NCBI GenBank assembly: GCA_017559135.1
Contig: JAFYSZ010000019.1
Span: 44,576 to 108,575 of the forward strand
DNA length: 64,000 nucleotides
Direction of reading: 5' to 3'
From: Bacteroidales bacterium
GTDB lineage: Bacteria > Bacteroidota > Bacteroidia > Bacteroidales > P3
The translations under genes were made by a program, and so were the position numbers. This document shows, piece after piece, positions 36,099 to 45,458 of this stretch. The notes under the pieces are model-generated. The model had not been told where the DNA came from, did no database searches, and was given only the letters and a program-made list of their open reading frames with translations. Positions within the stretch are counted from its first letter, which is position 1. Each line of letters opens with the position of its first letter.

Positions 36099-36129
36099 TA
36101 TTCTTTGATTTAATTCTCTACAAAAGTAT

Positions 36130-36167
36130 AAAAAAAACGCAAACGATTGTGTTTTCGTTTGCGTTTT
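36130..36167 (-). terminator. Terminator of the type B cargo-TPR operon
   Basis: AAAACGCAAACGA (36134-36146) pairs with TCGTTTGCGTTTT (36155-36167). In the minus direction the stem runs into a T stretch, directly upstream of the sbcD promoter. Confidence 0.8.
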
Positions 36168-36190
36168 ATGTTTCTAAGATTTTTTTCTAA

Positions 36191-36478
36191 TCACGGATTA
36201 TACATATCTTTGTTGTAGAAGTCCAAAATCTTAATGCAATTTGCTCTCATCTCTTTTGCCGGTGAAGAAGGATTGATTTCTACTGCTCGCGAGTAACTAT
36301 TGATTGCTTCTTGCCAATTATTACCTCTGCGATAGGCGTTTCCTAATACGTAATAGGCTACATCTTTGTTTTTTTCTTCACTATCGGCAATCAAAGTGTT
36401 CAACAACTCTATTGCTTCTTCGATTTTGTTTTCGTCTAAAAACGTTTTGGCTTTTTCTATATCTGCTATGTTAATCAT
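36191..36478 (-). CDS. Small tetratricopeptide-repeat protein
   Basis: The 95-residue protein has two TPR units: 'AKTFLDENKIEEAIELLNTLI' and 'YYVLGNAYRRGNNWQEAINSYSRAVEINP'. It has no signal peptide and probably acts as a protein-binding adaptor in the cytoplasm. It starts 4 bases after the T9SS type B gene, so the two are translationally linked, but how they work together is unknown. Confidence 0.82.
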   Translation of the reverse strand: MINIADIEKAKTFLDENKIEEAIELLNTLIADSEEKNKDVAYYVLGNAYRRGNNWQEAINSYSRAVEINPSSPAKEMRANCIKILDFYNKDMYNP

Positions 36479-36482
36479 TATC

Positions 36483-39056
36483 TTAGTTGTAAATCATAAA
36501 TGTACCTTGTTCTCTTTCTAAACGATTAGGTGCATCGTTGTGTCTGTACTCTACGCTCCACGTATACACGCCTTGCATTACGGTTTGTCCTTTATATGTA
36601 CAATCCCACGCTTCTTCTATGTCGTTTGTTTGGAAAATCATTTCTCCGTAACGGTTAAAGATTTTCAAATCGTATTCAATTATATTATCAATCCATAGAC
36701 GAAATCTTGTATTTTCAGGATTGTTGTCGTGAAGATAAAGACCTGTCGGTGCCCAAAGGTGATGTTCTCTTTGAACTCTAATAAAGGCTGATGTAGTATC
36801 GGAACAACCAAGTGGAGAGTAGGCAGTTAATTTAATATCATAACGAAGTGTTGTATCGGTTACAGGAAATACGTGAACAAATTCTGCTTCGGTTGATGTT
36901 GTTCCATCACTCAATTCCCATTCTCTTGTAGAATTTCCACTTGATACGTCTGTGAGTATCACTGTTGGGTCAAGTGCATCAATAACACTTGGAGTAAATC
37001 TGATTGCTGCCGAAGGTGTACGTTGCACATTTACATATACTGTATCGGTTGAATGACAATTTATTTCGTTATAAGCATGTGCTACATACATTGTTGTAGA
37101 TGATGGCTTAACTGTATAGTTTGCTTGGCTGCCTCCATTAACTGCTCCGTCTTGTGGTACAGATTCCCAAATATATCTTGTTGCTGAACCGTTTGCTCCT
37201 ATTTCTGCTTGATCACCTTCGCAAATACTTACGTCTGCGGTACAAGTTACATCTGGTGGAAGTTCAACTACTACTGTCGCACTATCAGTTTTTTCACACA
37301 TTGCAGGAGGTAATTTTACGCTTACGTTATATTGTTGAGTAGAAGCAGGACTTACTGTAATAGATTGCGTTGTTTGTCCGTTACTCCATTCAAATAGACA
37401 ACCAGGTAAAGAAGAATTTACTGTAAGTATTGTAGATGTTCCCTTACAAATATTCATTACTCCTGTAATGTTAATATCCGGTGCATCATTTACAGTAACT
37501 AAAATTGAATCGCTTGCTGTACAGCCAAGATAATCTGTCTTTGTTAAAGTAATGTAACCTGTTGATTGCGGAGTTGTTGTAATTGTGTCTCCGGTTTGTC
37601 CTGTACTCCAAGCCGATGTTCCATTTTCTTCGTTCAAAAGGTCAGTTAATGTAACTTCTGTACCCCTGCAAATTGTTATATCATCAGCTACTTGAACAGA
37701 GAAAGATTTGTTGTAAACAGTTACAGGTTCGCTCAATCTTGTACAAACAATAACTCCATTTTCTTCGTTGATTACCTCAAATTGATATACAACAGAATCA
37801 AGATTTGCTGTATTTACTCTTGTAAATGTGTTTCCTACATTTGCAACTTCTTGTGGCAACACCATATTATAGCGTGTTCCTCCGCTAAGTTGAAAGTTTA
37901 CTTGATCACCTCTACATACTTCGTTTGTAGCAGCAGTACTTCCGTTGTGAGTTACAACAATTGGGTCAAGATCTATTGGATAATAAGTAGCGGTTGAATC
38001 TTCTATATTGATTTCATTTCCATCTGCACGATAAATTGTTGCTTGTGCAAAATATTTTGTAGGACCTTCTTCAATAGTTGGATTAGCAACAAATCTACCT
38101 TGGTCATCTAACTCAACAGGTATCATAGGTGCATTAAAATCTGTTGCACTTCTTTTGTAAACTGCGTAACTTTTTTCCAATTCTCCTGCGGCTCTGATTC
38201 GGTATGCTTTGTTTTGAGCAGACCAAACAGTGTTATTGTAATCATTTACTATACATGCCAATGTTCCTCCATCATTTTGTATTCCTAATGTAGCTTTTCC
38301 ATCTGCCCAACTTGTACATATTGGTTTGTTTTGCAAGTAAAACTCAATTGTATTAGAGGATTCGTAAAGCACTGCCATGTGTGTTGCGATTAAAGAAGTA
38401 CAACTGTACATTGGAACTTGATAATACGAAAGAATCATCTTTCTGCAAGGATATTCTCCTATCACTTGGAAATATACTTCACCTGCATTGCTAAATATAA
38501 TGTCATAATATGGCACCATTATACAATTATCAAATCTGTCTGGATTAGGAAAAGGTCCAGAACTATGCTGAGACCATGAACAATAACTTCCTTGCTGATA
38601 TGATTGTCCGAATCCTTGCTTAAAAAACGAGATTAAACCATTTGCACCTATTTGACAGTTTTCGTAAGTCTCACCATAAAAGTCAAAAGTAAAAGGAATT
38701 GCAGCACCAGGCGTTGCATAATTCAAACCAACCATACTTCCCCAAACGTCATCGCTTGTAAGACCTGGCACTTGTATACCTTGATTAAACGGACAAGGTG
38801 GATCAAAAGGAATTTCTTCCCAATAATAAGGAGTACTTTCCGTATAAGTTCCCGGAGCAAACACATATACTGTTAATATATCCTGAGGAAAATCACACGT
38901 TAATTGAATCCCATCATTATATTGCGCACCTGTGAAATCAACAGTATCAAAGTTTGTTAATCTTTTAATTGACATATCTACGCAACCTTGTCCCTTTGCA
39001 ACAAAAGAAGCAAATGTTAAAAACAAGGCGAGAATAATCAAACAACTCTTTTTCAT
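36483..39056 (-). CDS. Large secreted protein with type B T9SS (gliding-motility) sorting domain
   Basis: The 857-residue protein has a signal peptide (1-22) and a lectin- or nidogen-like region with 'GANGLISFFKQGFGQSYQQGSYC' (about 139-161). Several Ig/PKD-like repeats follow, each with a 'VCRGDQV', 'ICRGTEV', 'ICKGTST' or 'ICEGDQA' element (about 380-690), and then a PKD domain. The C-terminal CHU_C domain ('LKIFNRYGEMIFQTNDIEEAWDCTYKGQ' in two parts, 'MQGVYTWSVEYRH') is the type B export signal of T9SS. It is probably a surface adhesin. A minus-strand -7 box TAATTTTG is at plus 39086-39093. Confidence 0.9.
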   Translation of the reverse strand: MKKSCLIILALFLTFASFVAKGQGCVDMSIKRLTNFDTVDFTGAQYNDGIQLTCDFPQDILTVYVFAPGTYTESTPYYWEEIPFDPPCPFNQGIQVPGLTSDDVWGSMVGLNYATPGAAIPFTFDFYGETYENCQIGANGLISFFKQGFGQSYQQGSYCSWSQHSSGPFPNPDRFDNCIMVPYYDIIFSNAGEVYFQVIGEYPCRKMILSYYQVPMYSCTSLIATHMAVLYESSNTIEFYLQNKPICTSWADGKATLGIQNDGGTLACIVNDYNNTVWSAQNKAYRIRAAGELEKSYAVYKRSATDFNAPMIPVELDDQGRFVANPTIEEGPTKYFAQATIYRADGNEINIEDSTATYYPIDLDPIVVTHNGSTAATNEVCRGDQVNFQLSGGTRYNMVLPQEVANVGNTFTRVNTANLDSVVYQFEVINEENGVIVCTRLSEPVTVYNKSFSVQVADDITICRGTEVTLTDLLNEENGTSAWSTGQTGDTITTTPQSTGYITLTKTDYLGCTASDSILVTVNDAPDINITGVMNICKGTSTILTVNSSLPGCLFEWSNGQTTQSITVSPASTQQYNVSVKLPPAMCEKTDSATVVVELPPDVTCTADVSICEGDQAEIGANGSATRYIWESVPQDGAVNGGSQANYTVKPSSTTMYVAHAYNEINCHSTDTVYVNVQRTPSAAIRFTPSVIDALDPTVILTDVSSGNSTREWELSDGTTSTEAEFVHVFPVTDTTLRYDIKLTAYSPLGCSDTTSAFIRVQREHHLWAPTGLYLHDNNPENTRFRLWIDNIIEYDLKIFNRYGEMIFQTNDIEEAWDCTYKGQTVMQGVYTWSVEYRHNDAPNRLEREQGTFMIYN

Positions 39057-39153
39057 ATTTTTTATTTTTTCTTTGAATTAGCGTACAAAATTACAAAAAA
39101 TCATAATATAGACACTATTTTTCTATAACTTGTTGCAATTTTATGTAAAAAAA

Positions 39154-42100
39154 TCAGCAATTTTCTTCTTGCAAATAAGTCAAAACCTTTATTGCTTCAT
39201 CTAAATTGTTTATTGATTTAATGTTTAAAGTCAATTTATCTTCTTGTTCTACAAGTGAACATTGACTTGGAAAACTTTGAACATAAAGCATAATTCTCTC
39301 AAAGGCGTTTGACTGCGAATTAAAGGTCGCTGTCATCTTATTTTGCTTGATTGAGATTTTTTCCACATAGACTCTTTTTGCTAACATACGAAGTTTTACG
39401 ATTTGGAACAACTCTAATGTTTGCGAAGGTATCTCTCCAAATCTGTCAGTAAGAGATTTTTTCAATGGAACTAAGTCTTGTTCGCTTTCCATAGAGTCTA
39501 ATTGTTTATAAATCTTCAATCGCTCTACTACATTATTAATATAGTTATCCGGAATAAGGATTTCCAAATCCGTTTCTATAACACACTCACGCTTTGTAGC
39601 GTCTTCTTGAATTTGTCCGCAGTCTTGACGGATTTCGTCCATTGCTTCATTAAGGATTTTATGATAAGTCTCAAATCCTATATCGGAAATAAAACCGCTT
39701 TGTTCTGCTCCGAGTAAGTTTCCTGCACCTCTTATATCTAAATCCCTCATTGCAATTGCAAAACCACTGCCTATTGCCGAGAATTCTTCAATTGCCGAAA
39801 GTCTTTTCTGTGCTTCCTGAGTCAAAAGATAAGGTTCGGGAGCAATAAGATAACAAAACGCCTTTGCATTGCTTCTTCCAACTCTTCCTCTCAATTGATG
39901 AAGATCCGAAAGTCCATAATTCTGTGCGTCATTTATTATAATAGTATTTGCATTCGGTATATCTAATCCATTTTCCACAATTGTAGTCGAAACAAGTATG
40001 TCATACTGTCCTTCAATGAAGTCAAGCATAACTCTTTCCAATGCTTCGCCCTCCATTTGTCCGTGTCCAACGATTATTCTCGCCTTTGGCAAAAGTTGAT
40101 GCAAGGTTTGAGCAATATCATTTATAGTTTGCACTCTGTTATGCACAAAATAAACTTGTCCACCTCTTTGAATTTCAAAATCTATTGCATCTCTTATCAA
40201 TTCTTTATCAAAATTTATCACCTGAGTATTTACAGGTTGTCGATTTGCAGGCGGAGTATTTATAATAGAAAGGTCTCTTGCTCCCATTAAAGAGAATTGT
40301 AGCGTTCTTGGAATAGGAGTTGCCGAAAGCGTAAGGGTGTCTATATTTACTTTTAGTTGCTTTAATTTCTCCTTAACACTGACTCCAAACTTGTGTTCTT
40401 CGTCTATGATTAGTAATCCTAAGTCTTTAAACTTTACATCCTTGCCAACAACTCTGTGAGTTCCTATAAGAATATCTATTTTCCCTGATTTAAGATCTTT
40501 AAGTATTTGAGTTTTTTCTTTTGTTGTGCGAAAACGATTGAGATAATCTACTCTACAAGGAAAATCTTTAAGTCTTTGCGAAAAAGTTTTCCAATGTTGA
40601 AATGCCAAAATAGTAGTTGGCACCAAAACTACAACTTGTTTGCTATCGCATACGGCTTTAAACGCTGCCCTTATTGCGACTTCTGTTTTTCCAAAGCCAA
40701 CATCTCCACACACAAGCCTGTCCATAGGGTGCGAAGACTCCATATCGCGTTTTACATCAATAGTTGCTTTGAGTTGATCTGCCGTATCCTCATACATAAA
40801 GGAGGCTTCAAGCGAGTTTTGAAGATAAGAATCTGCCGAAAAGGCGTATCCTTTTGTTGCTTTCCTCTCTGCATAAAGTACAATCAAGTCTTTTGCAATG
40901 TCTTTAACCTTTTGCTTGGTTTTATTTTTGAGTGTCTGCCATGTTGTCGAGCCTAAGCGATTTAATTTCGGAACATTTGCTGTGTCTTTTGAGGAATAAC
41001 GCGAGATTTTATGCAAAGAGTGAATGGAAACATAGAGAATATCATTCCCTTTAAAGATCAGTCTTATTGCTTCTTGCTTTCGTCCGCCTTTATCTATCTT
41101 TTCCAATCCTCCAAACACACCTATGCCGTGGTCTATGTGAGTTATGTAATCTCCCGGGCTGAGATTCAAAAGGCTTTCCATCGTTATTTTTTCTTGTTCT
41201 TTGCTTCCGTCTCTTAATTTAAACTTATGATAGCGGTTAAATAACTGATGGTCGGTAAAAAGCAAGAGTTTGTGATCATTGTCAATGAATCCTTCTGCTA
41301 TTGAGCCTTGCAGAAAGGTTGGAGTAATGATATTTCTGTTTTTTGCAAACTCTACCAATACTTTTTCTACTCTTTCTTTTTGTTGAGCATCAAGAACACA
41401 AAAGCAAGTTTGATAATTTTGTTCTTGTTTTTGTTCCAAGCAATCTATAAGCATAGGAAAATTTGCATTAAAGACAGGTTGAGCAGATATATCAAAGATT
41501 AGCGGATTTATTTCTTTGCCTTGGAAATTTTTTCCGCAGAATAAAATTTTTCTTTCTTTGTTTAAATTTACTAATTCTTTACTTTTTATAAAGGTATCGT
41601 TTGTGTTTTGTTTTTCTTCTATCGACATCGCTCTCGCAAGACAAAGATCGGCGTCTTTAACCCAAAGAATTGTTTTGTCATCAAACCATTTTGTGATTGA
41701 TGATTTGGTGGTTTGCTCTTGCGAAATAGTGAAATTTGGAAGTATATTAAAACTTTCTTTTTCCTCAATCGAGAGTTGGCTCAATACGTCAAAGGTTCTA
41801 AGACTGTCTATCGTGTCTCCAAAAAGTTCTATGCGATATGGGTGTTCTTGTGAAAAGGAATATACATCTATTATGCCGCCTCGGATTGAATATTGCCCTG
41901 CTTGATAAACTAAATCTGACCTTTCAAAACCGAAATCATCAAGAACATCTATCAATTCATCAATATTTAACTCCTCATTCTTTGTTAGGGTAAACACTCT
42001 CTTGTTAAAAGATTTTTTATCTACTGTTTTCTCACAAAATGCCTGCGGATAAGTAACTATTATCTTTGCACTGCCACAAGAGAGTCTTTCTAATATTGCT

Positions 42101-42435
42101 GTACGAAGCAGAATATTTGCATTATTTAGTTTATTGGCATCGTTTTCGTGGAAGAAAGATGAAGGTAAAAAGAGGACTTTTTTTTCGGAATAGTCTTTTT
42201 CTGCATCATTATAATAGCGTTCTAAATCGTTATAGAAGTATGCTGCTTTTTGTTTTTCGTCTAAAAGAAATATATGAGTGAAATCCTCGGTCAATTCGCA
42301 AACAACAGAAGATATAATAGAGAGACTTGAACCCGAAAGTCCTTTTAGGCAAAGCGGTTCTTTATAATCCTTTATGTTTTCAACAATTTCCTTAACTTTC
42401 TCCGAGCGAGAGTATATTGAACTAAATCTTTTCAT
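39154..42435 (-). CDS. mfd: Transcription-repair coupling factor
   Basis: The 1093-residue protein has the full Mfd layout. UvrB-like N-terminal domains carry 'YSIRGGIIDVYSF'. The RNA polymerase interaction domain starts at 'LSPGDYITHIDHGIGVFGGLEKI'. The RecG-like translocase has 'VCGDVGFGKTEVAIRAAF', 'LLIIDEEHKFGV' and 'DILVSTTIVENGLDIPNANT', and a C-terminal TRCF domain follows. Mfd removes stalled RNA polymerase and recruits UvrA. It is divergent from ldcA, with a 22-bp tandem repeat in the shared upstream region. Confidence 0.96.
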   Translation of the reverse strand: MKRFSSIYSRSEKVKEIVENIKDYKEPLCLKGLSGSSLSIISSVVCELTEDFTHIFLLDEKQKAAYFYNDLERYYNDAEKDYSEKKVLFLPSSFFHENDANKLNNANILLRTAILERLSCGSAKIIVTYPQAFCEKTVDKKSFNKRVFTLTKNEELNIDELIDVLDDFGFERSDLVYQAGQYSIRGGIIDVYSFSQEHPYRIELFGDTIDSLRTFDVLSQLSIEEKESFNILPNFTISQEQTTKSSITKWFDDKTILWVKDADLCLARAMSIEEKQNTNDTFIKSKELVNLNKERKILFCGKNFQGKEINPLIFDISAQPVFNANFPMLIDCLEQKQEQNYQTCFCVLDAQQKERVEKVLVEFAKNRNIITPTFLQGSIAEGFIDNDHKLLLFTDHQLFNRYHKFKLRDGSKEQEKITMESLLNLSPGDYITHIDHGIGVFGGLEKIDKGGRKQEAIRLIFKGNDILYVSIHSLHKISRYSSKDTANVPKLNRLGSTTWQTLKNKTKQKVKDIAKDLIVLYAERKATKGYAFSADSYLQNSLEASFMYEDTADQLKATIDVKRDMESSHPMDRLVCGDVGFGKTEVAIRAAFKAVCDSKQVVVLVPTTILAFQHWKTFSQRLKDFPCRVDYLNRFRTTKEKTQILKDLKSGKIDILIGTHRVVGKDVKFKDLGLLIIDEEHKFGVSVKEKLKQLKVNIDTLTLSATPIPRTLQFSLMGARDLSIINTPPANRQPVNTQVINFDKELIRDAIDFEIQRGGQVYFVHNRVQTINDIAQTLHQLLPKARIIVGHGQMEGEALERVMLDFIEGQYDILVSTTIVENGLDIPNANTIIINDAQNYGLSDLHQLRGRVGRSNAKAFCYLIAPEPYLLTQEAQKRLSAIEEFSAIGSGFAIAMRDLDIRGAGNLLGAEQSGFISDIGFETYHKILNEAMDEIRQDCGQIQEDATKRECVIETDLEILIPDNYINNVVERLKIYKQLDSMESEQDLVPLKKSLTDRFGEIPSQTLELFQIVKLRMLAKRVYVEKISIKQNKMTATFNSQSNAFERIMLYVQSFPSQCSLVEQEDKLTLNIKSINNLDEAIKVLTYLQEENC

Positions 42436-42502
42436 ACCGCAAATTTACGATTTTTTTTCATTTTCCTTCCTTTTAACAAAACAAGTCTATGACTAATAAA
42501 AT

Positions 42503-42574
42503 TACAACGGCGTTAAAATGGTAGTACAACGGCGTTAAAATAGTAGTACAACGGCGTTAAAATACTATTACAAC
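42503..42574. repeat. 22-bp tandem repeat, locus 1
   Basis: Three full units start at 42503, 42525 and 42547, each TACAACGGCGTTAAAAT plus five variable bases (GGTAG, AGTAG, ACTAT), and a fourth partial unit TACAAC starts at 42569. The same unit recurs at 62710-62795, 20 kb away. The array lies between the divergent mfd and ldcA genes. Confidence 0.92.
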
Positions 42575-42608
42575 AAAAAAAAATTTTCTGAAATTTAGAG
42601 TTTTTTTC

Positions 42609-42616
42609 TACATTTG
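42609..42616 (+). promoter_or_regulatory. -7 box of the LD-carboxypeptidase gene
   Basis: TACATTTG fits the TAnnTTTG consensus, 29 bp before the start codon and 34 bp after the tandem repeat. Confidence 0.5.
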
Positions 42617-42645
42617 CATTTTAATAATATAAAAACTACGAAATC

Positions 42646-43554
42646 ATGATAAAAATTCCTCCTTTTCTAAAATCAGGTGATAGAGTTATCATCTTGGCTT
42701 CTGCAAGAAAAATTAGCAAACAAGAACTTTGCGACACAATTTCTTTGTTAGAGAGCAAGGGATTAAAGGTTTGCTTAGGAGAAAGCATAAATGCAGAAGA
42801 TAATCAATTTGCCGGGAGCGATGAATTAAGAGCAAGAGATTTGCAAAAGGCAATTGACGACAAGGAAATAAAGGCTGTGTTTTTTGCAAGAGGAGGATAT
42901 GGAAGCGTAAGAATGATTGACAAGGTTGATTTCACGCCTTTGGAAAAAAATCCTAAGTGGTTGATTGGTTATTCTGACGTTACCGTGATTTTAAATCACG
43001 TTTATTTTAAACATTCCGTTGCTACACTTCACGCAATTATGCCTGTGAACATAAAAAAAGAGATTTACTTCTCTTCGGCAATAGAAAGTTTATTTAGTTT
43101 GCTGTTTGGACAAACATTTTCTTTCACTTCCACAAGCAATTTTGCACAAAAAGATTGTAAAGTCAAAGGAAGAGTTGTTGGAGGTAATCTTTCCGTTCTT
43201 TATTCTATGCTTGGAAGCGAGAGTTTTGGGCAAACCGATGATTTAATTCTCTTGATTGAGGATTTAGATGAATATCTTTATCATATAGATAGAATGATGC
43301 AGGCATTGAAGCGTGCAGGAAAATTAAAGAATTTAAAGGCTTTGATTGTTGGAGCAATGACACAGATGCACGATAACACGATTCCTTTTGGGAAAACTGC
43401 ATACGAAATTATTGAAGAAGCAGTTAAGGAATATAATTACCCGAAAATTTTTGGTGTAAGCATAGGACATATTGAAGAAAAGAACAATGCCGTTGTGATT
43501 GGAGGAGAAATGCTAATTGAAGTAAAGAACAATCAAATAAAAACCTTGCAATAA
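42646..43554 (+). CDS. S66-family LD-carboxypeptidase (LdcA-like)
   Basis: The 302-residue protein has the S66 motifs: 'FFARGGYGSVRMID' and the nucleophile Ser110 in 'WLIGYSDVTVIL'. The Glu ('LLIEDLDEYLYHIDRMM') and His ('GVSIGHIEEKNNAVVIGG') complete the Ser-Glu-His set. These enzymes remove the terminal D-Ala from muramoyl tetrapeptides during wall recycling in the cytoplasm. Its stop overlaps the start of yraN by one base. Confidence 0.92.
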   Translation: MIKIPPFLKSGDRVIILASARKISKQELCDTISLLESKGLKVCLGESINAEDNQFAGSDELRARDLQKAIDDKEIKAVFFARGGYGSVRMIDKVDFTPLEKNPKWLIGYSDVTVILNHVYFKHSVATLHAIMPVNIKKEIYFSSAIESLFSLLFGQTFSFTSTSNFAQKDCKVKGRVVGGNLSVLYSMLGSESFGQTDDLILLIEDLDEYLYHIDRMMQALKRAGKLKNLKALIVGAMTQMHDNTIPFGKTAYEIIEEAVKEYNYPKIFGVSIGHIEEKNNAVVIGGEMLIEVKNNQIKTLQ

Positions 43555-43928
43555 TGATTGGAAACAAGATTTTAGGAAATTTAGGTGAAGACTTAGCGAG
43601 CGATTTCCTTGTAAAAAAAGGATATAGAATTGTTGAGAGAAATTTTGTGTGGCAAAAAAACGAAATAGACATTATTGCAGAAGATGAAAAGGAAAGAAAC
43701 ATTGTTTTTGTTGAGGTAAAAACAAGAAATACCGACTATTTCATTCAACCTTTTGAGGCAGTGGATTTCAAAAAGCAGAAAGCAATAATAAAAGTTGCGA
43801 ATGCCTACATACGTTCTCGCAACATTGATTTAGAAGCACGCTTTGATGTGATTTCAATTGTACAAAATGAACAAGGCTCTCAAACAATCGAACATATAAT
43901 CGGTGCTTTCGAGCCTTGTTTATTTTAG
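43554..43928 (+). CDS. yraN: YraN/UPF0102 family nuclease-like protein
   Basis: The 124-residue protein has the Holliday-junction-resolvase-like UPF0102 signature: 'LGEDLASDFLVKKGYRIVERNF', 'EIDIIAEDE' and 'IVFVEVKTRN', giving the E-D-ExK pattern of the restriction-endonuclease fold. Its function is not established. Its start overlaps the LdcA-like gene's end (TAATG), so the two are coupled. Confidence 0.92.
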   Translation: MIGNKILGNLGEDLASDFLVKKGYRIVERNFVWQKNEIDIIAEDEKERNIVFVEVKTRNTDYFIQPFEAVDFKKQKAIIKVANAYIRSRNIDLEARFDVISIVQNEQGSQTIEHIIGAFEPCLF

Positions 43929-43930
43929 AT

Positions 43931-44749
43931 TTAATATTGTTCTTCTTTATTTGGGAAATCCGAAGTCTTTACATCATCGACATATCTCTTTATTGCTTCG
44001 GTTATTTCTTCACCAAGATTAAGATAACGTCTTAGAAATCGTGGAGTAAATTCTTGTGTTATTCCGAGCATATCGTGAAGTACAAGCACTTGTCCATCAA
44101 CTTCTCCTCCCGCTCCTATTCCTATGATTGGGATTCTTAATTCTTTTGCAATTCTTCCTGCAAGTTGTGCGGGTACTTTCTCTAAAACAATTGCAAAACA
44201 GCCTGCTTCTTCAAGCAAATGTGCATCTGAGATTAGTTTTTCTGCCTCTTCTTCGCTTGTTGCCCTCACTGCGTAACTTCCAAACTTGTTTATTGATTGC
44301 GGAGTCAAGCCTAAGTGTCCCATAACGGGGATTCCTGCCGATATTATCCTTTTTACAGATTCTAAGATTTCTTCTCCGCCTTCCATTTTAACGGCATGGA
44401 CTTCTGTTTCTTTCATTATGCGAATTGCAGAAGAGAGTGCTTGCTTGGAATTGCCTTGATATGTTCCAAAAGGCATATCACAAACTATTAAAGCACGGTT
44501 ACAAGCACGAGCAACACTTGCTGCGTGATATATCATTTCATCAAGAGTGATTGGAAGTGTGCTTGAATATCCTGCCATCACGTTTGCGGCACTGTCTCCT
44601 ACAAGAATTATATCTACTTTCGCCAAATCAACCAATGTTGCCATAGAATAATCGTAAGCAGTAAGCATTGCGATTTTTTCTTTCTTGTCTGCCATTGATT
44701 GAAGCGTCTTTACAGTTACTCTTTTCGTATCTTTTGTTGCTACTGACAT
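43931..44749 (-). CDS. panB: 3-methyl-2-oxobutanoate hydroxymethyltransferase
   Basis: The 272-residue protein is a standard PanB, the first step of pantothenate synthesis, which adds a hydroxymethyl group to alpha-ketoisovalerate. Motifs are 'KEKIAMLTAYDYSMATLVD', 'ILVGDSAANVMAGYSSTLPITLDEMIYH', 'DMPFGTYQ', 'VKMEGGEE', 'GHLGLTPQS' and 'GIGAGGEVDGQVLVLHDMLG'. It is convergent with yraN, two bases apart. A minus-strand -7 box TACTTTTG (plus 44784-44791) lies 35 bp upstream. Confidence 0.96.
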   Translation of the reverse strand: MSVATKDTKRVTVKTLQSMADKKEKIAMLTAYDYSMATLVDLAKVDIILVGDSAANVMAGYSSTLPITLDEMIYHAASVARACNRALIVCDMPFGTYQGNSKQALSSAIRIMKETEVHAVKMEGGEEILESVKRIISAGIPVMGHLGLTPQSINKFGSYAVRATSEEEAEKLISDAHLLEEAGCFAIVLEKVPAQLAGRIAKELRIPIIGIGAGGEVDGQVLVLHDMLGITQEFTPRFLRRYLNLGEEITEAIKRYVDDVKTSDFPNKEEQY

Positions 44750-44867
44750 CGTTTTAAGTTTAATTTCTTTGCTTTTGAGCCGACAAAAGTACTAATGTTT
44801 TTCTTTATATGCGTTATTTTGCATAATTATTTGTATTTTTGTTGCAAAATTTTGTGTTTTTAAATTT

Positions 44868-45446
44868 ATGTTTGATTTTTTTGAAGGGAAATTTGTTGAA
44901 ATAACACCATCATATATAGTGATAAATTGTGGTGGAGTTGGATATAAAATAGAAATATCTTTAAATTCATATAGTATTTTAAAAGATAAGACAGAAGGAA
45001 GGGTGCTTGTGCATCATATTGTAAGAGAAGATGCTCAACTTTTATTTGGTTTTGAAAGTGAAAAAGAACGAAAACTTTTCAAACACTTGATAAGCGTAAA
45101 CGGAGTTGGTGCAAACACTGCGAGAATGATTCTTTCTTCTCTTAGTTGTGATGATTTGATTGAGGCTGTCGTTAGTGAAAATGTCAATGTCATTAAAGCG
45201 GTAAAAGGAATAGGTCTTAAAACCGCTCAAAGAATAATTATAGACTTAAAAGATAATCTAAGTAAGTTTGAAATTGTTAAATCTGAGTGTGTTTTCAGCA
45301 ATAAAAACAGAGAAGAAGCGTTATTAGCATTGCAAACGCTTGGTTTTAATAAACCTGCAATAGAAAAAACTTTGGATAAAATACTAAAAACTGACGTTTC
45401 CTTAGGTGTAGAAGAACTAATTAGGCAAGCGTTAAAGGTTTTATAA
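44868..45446 (+). CDS. ruvA: Holliday junction branch migration protein RuvA
   Basis: The 192-residue protein has the N-terminal OB fold ('GKFVEITPSYIVINCGGVGYKIEIS'), two helix-hairpin-helix motifs ('LISVNGVGANTARMIL' and 'IKAVKGIGLKTAQRIIIDLKDNL') and a C-terminal RuvB-binding domain ('EEALLALQTLGFNKPAIEKTL'). RuvA tetramers bind Holliday junctions and load RuvB. It is followed after 12 bp by sprA, a pairing conserved in Bacteroidota. A -7 box TATTTTTG is at 44834-44841. Confidence 0.95.
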   Translation: MFDFFEGKFVEITPSYIVINCGGVGYKIEISLNSYSILKDKTEGRVLVHHIVREDAQLLFGFESEKERKLFKHLISVNGVGANTARMILSSLSCDDLIEAVVSENVNVIKAVKGIGLKTAQRIIIDLKDNLSKFEIVKSECVFSNKNREEALLALQTLGFNKPAIEKTLDKILKTDVSLGVEELIRQALKVL

Positions 45447-45458
45447 TTTTTTGATTTA

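Noticed and set aside
40507..40956. 149-codon plus-strand reading frame inside mfd
   Set aside because: It lies entirely opposite conserved helicase motifs of mfd, has no recognisable domain and no promoter.
42503..42574. Tandem repeat as a CRISPR array
   Set aside because: The 22-bp units are directly adjacent with no unique spacers, and no cas gene is in the window.
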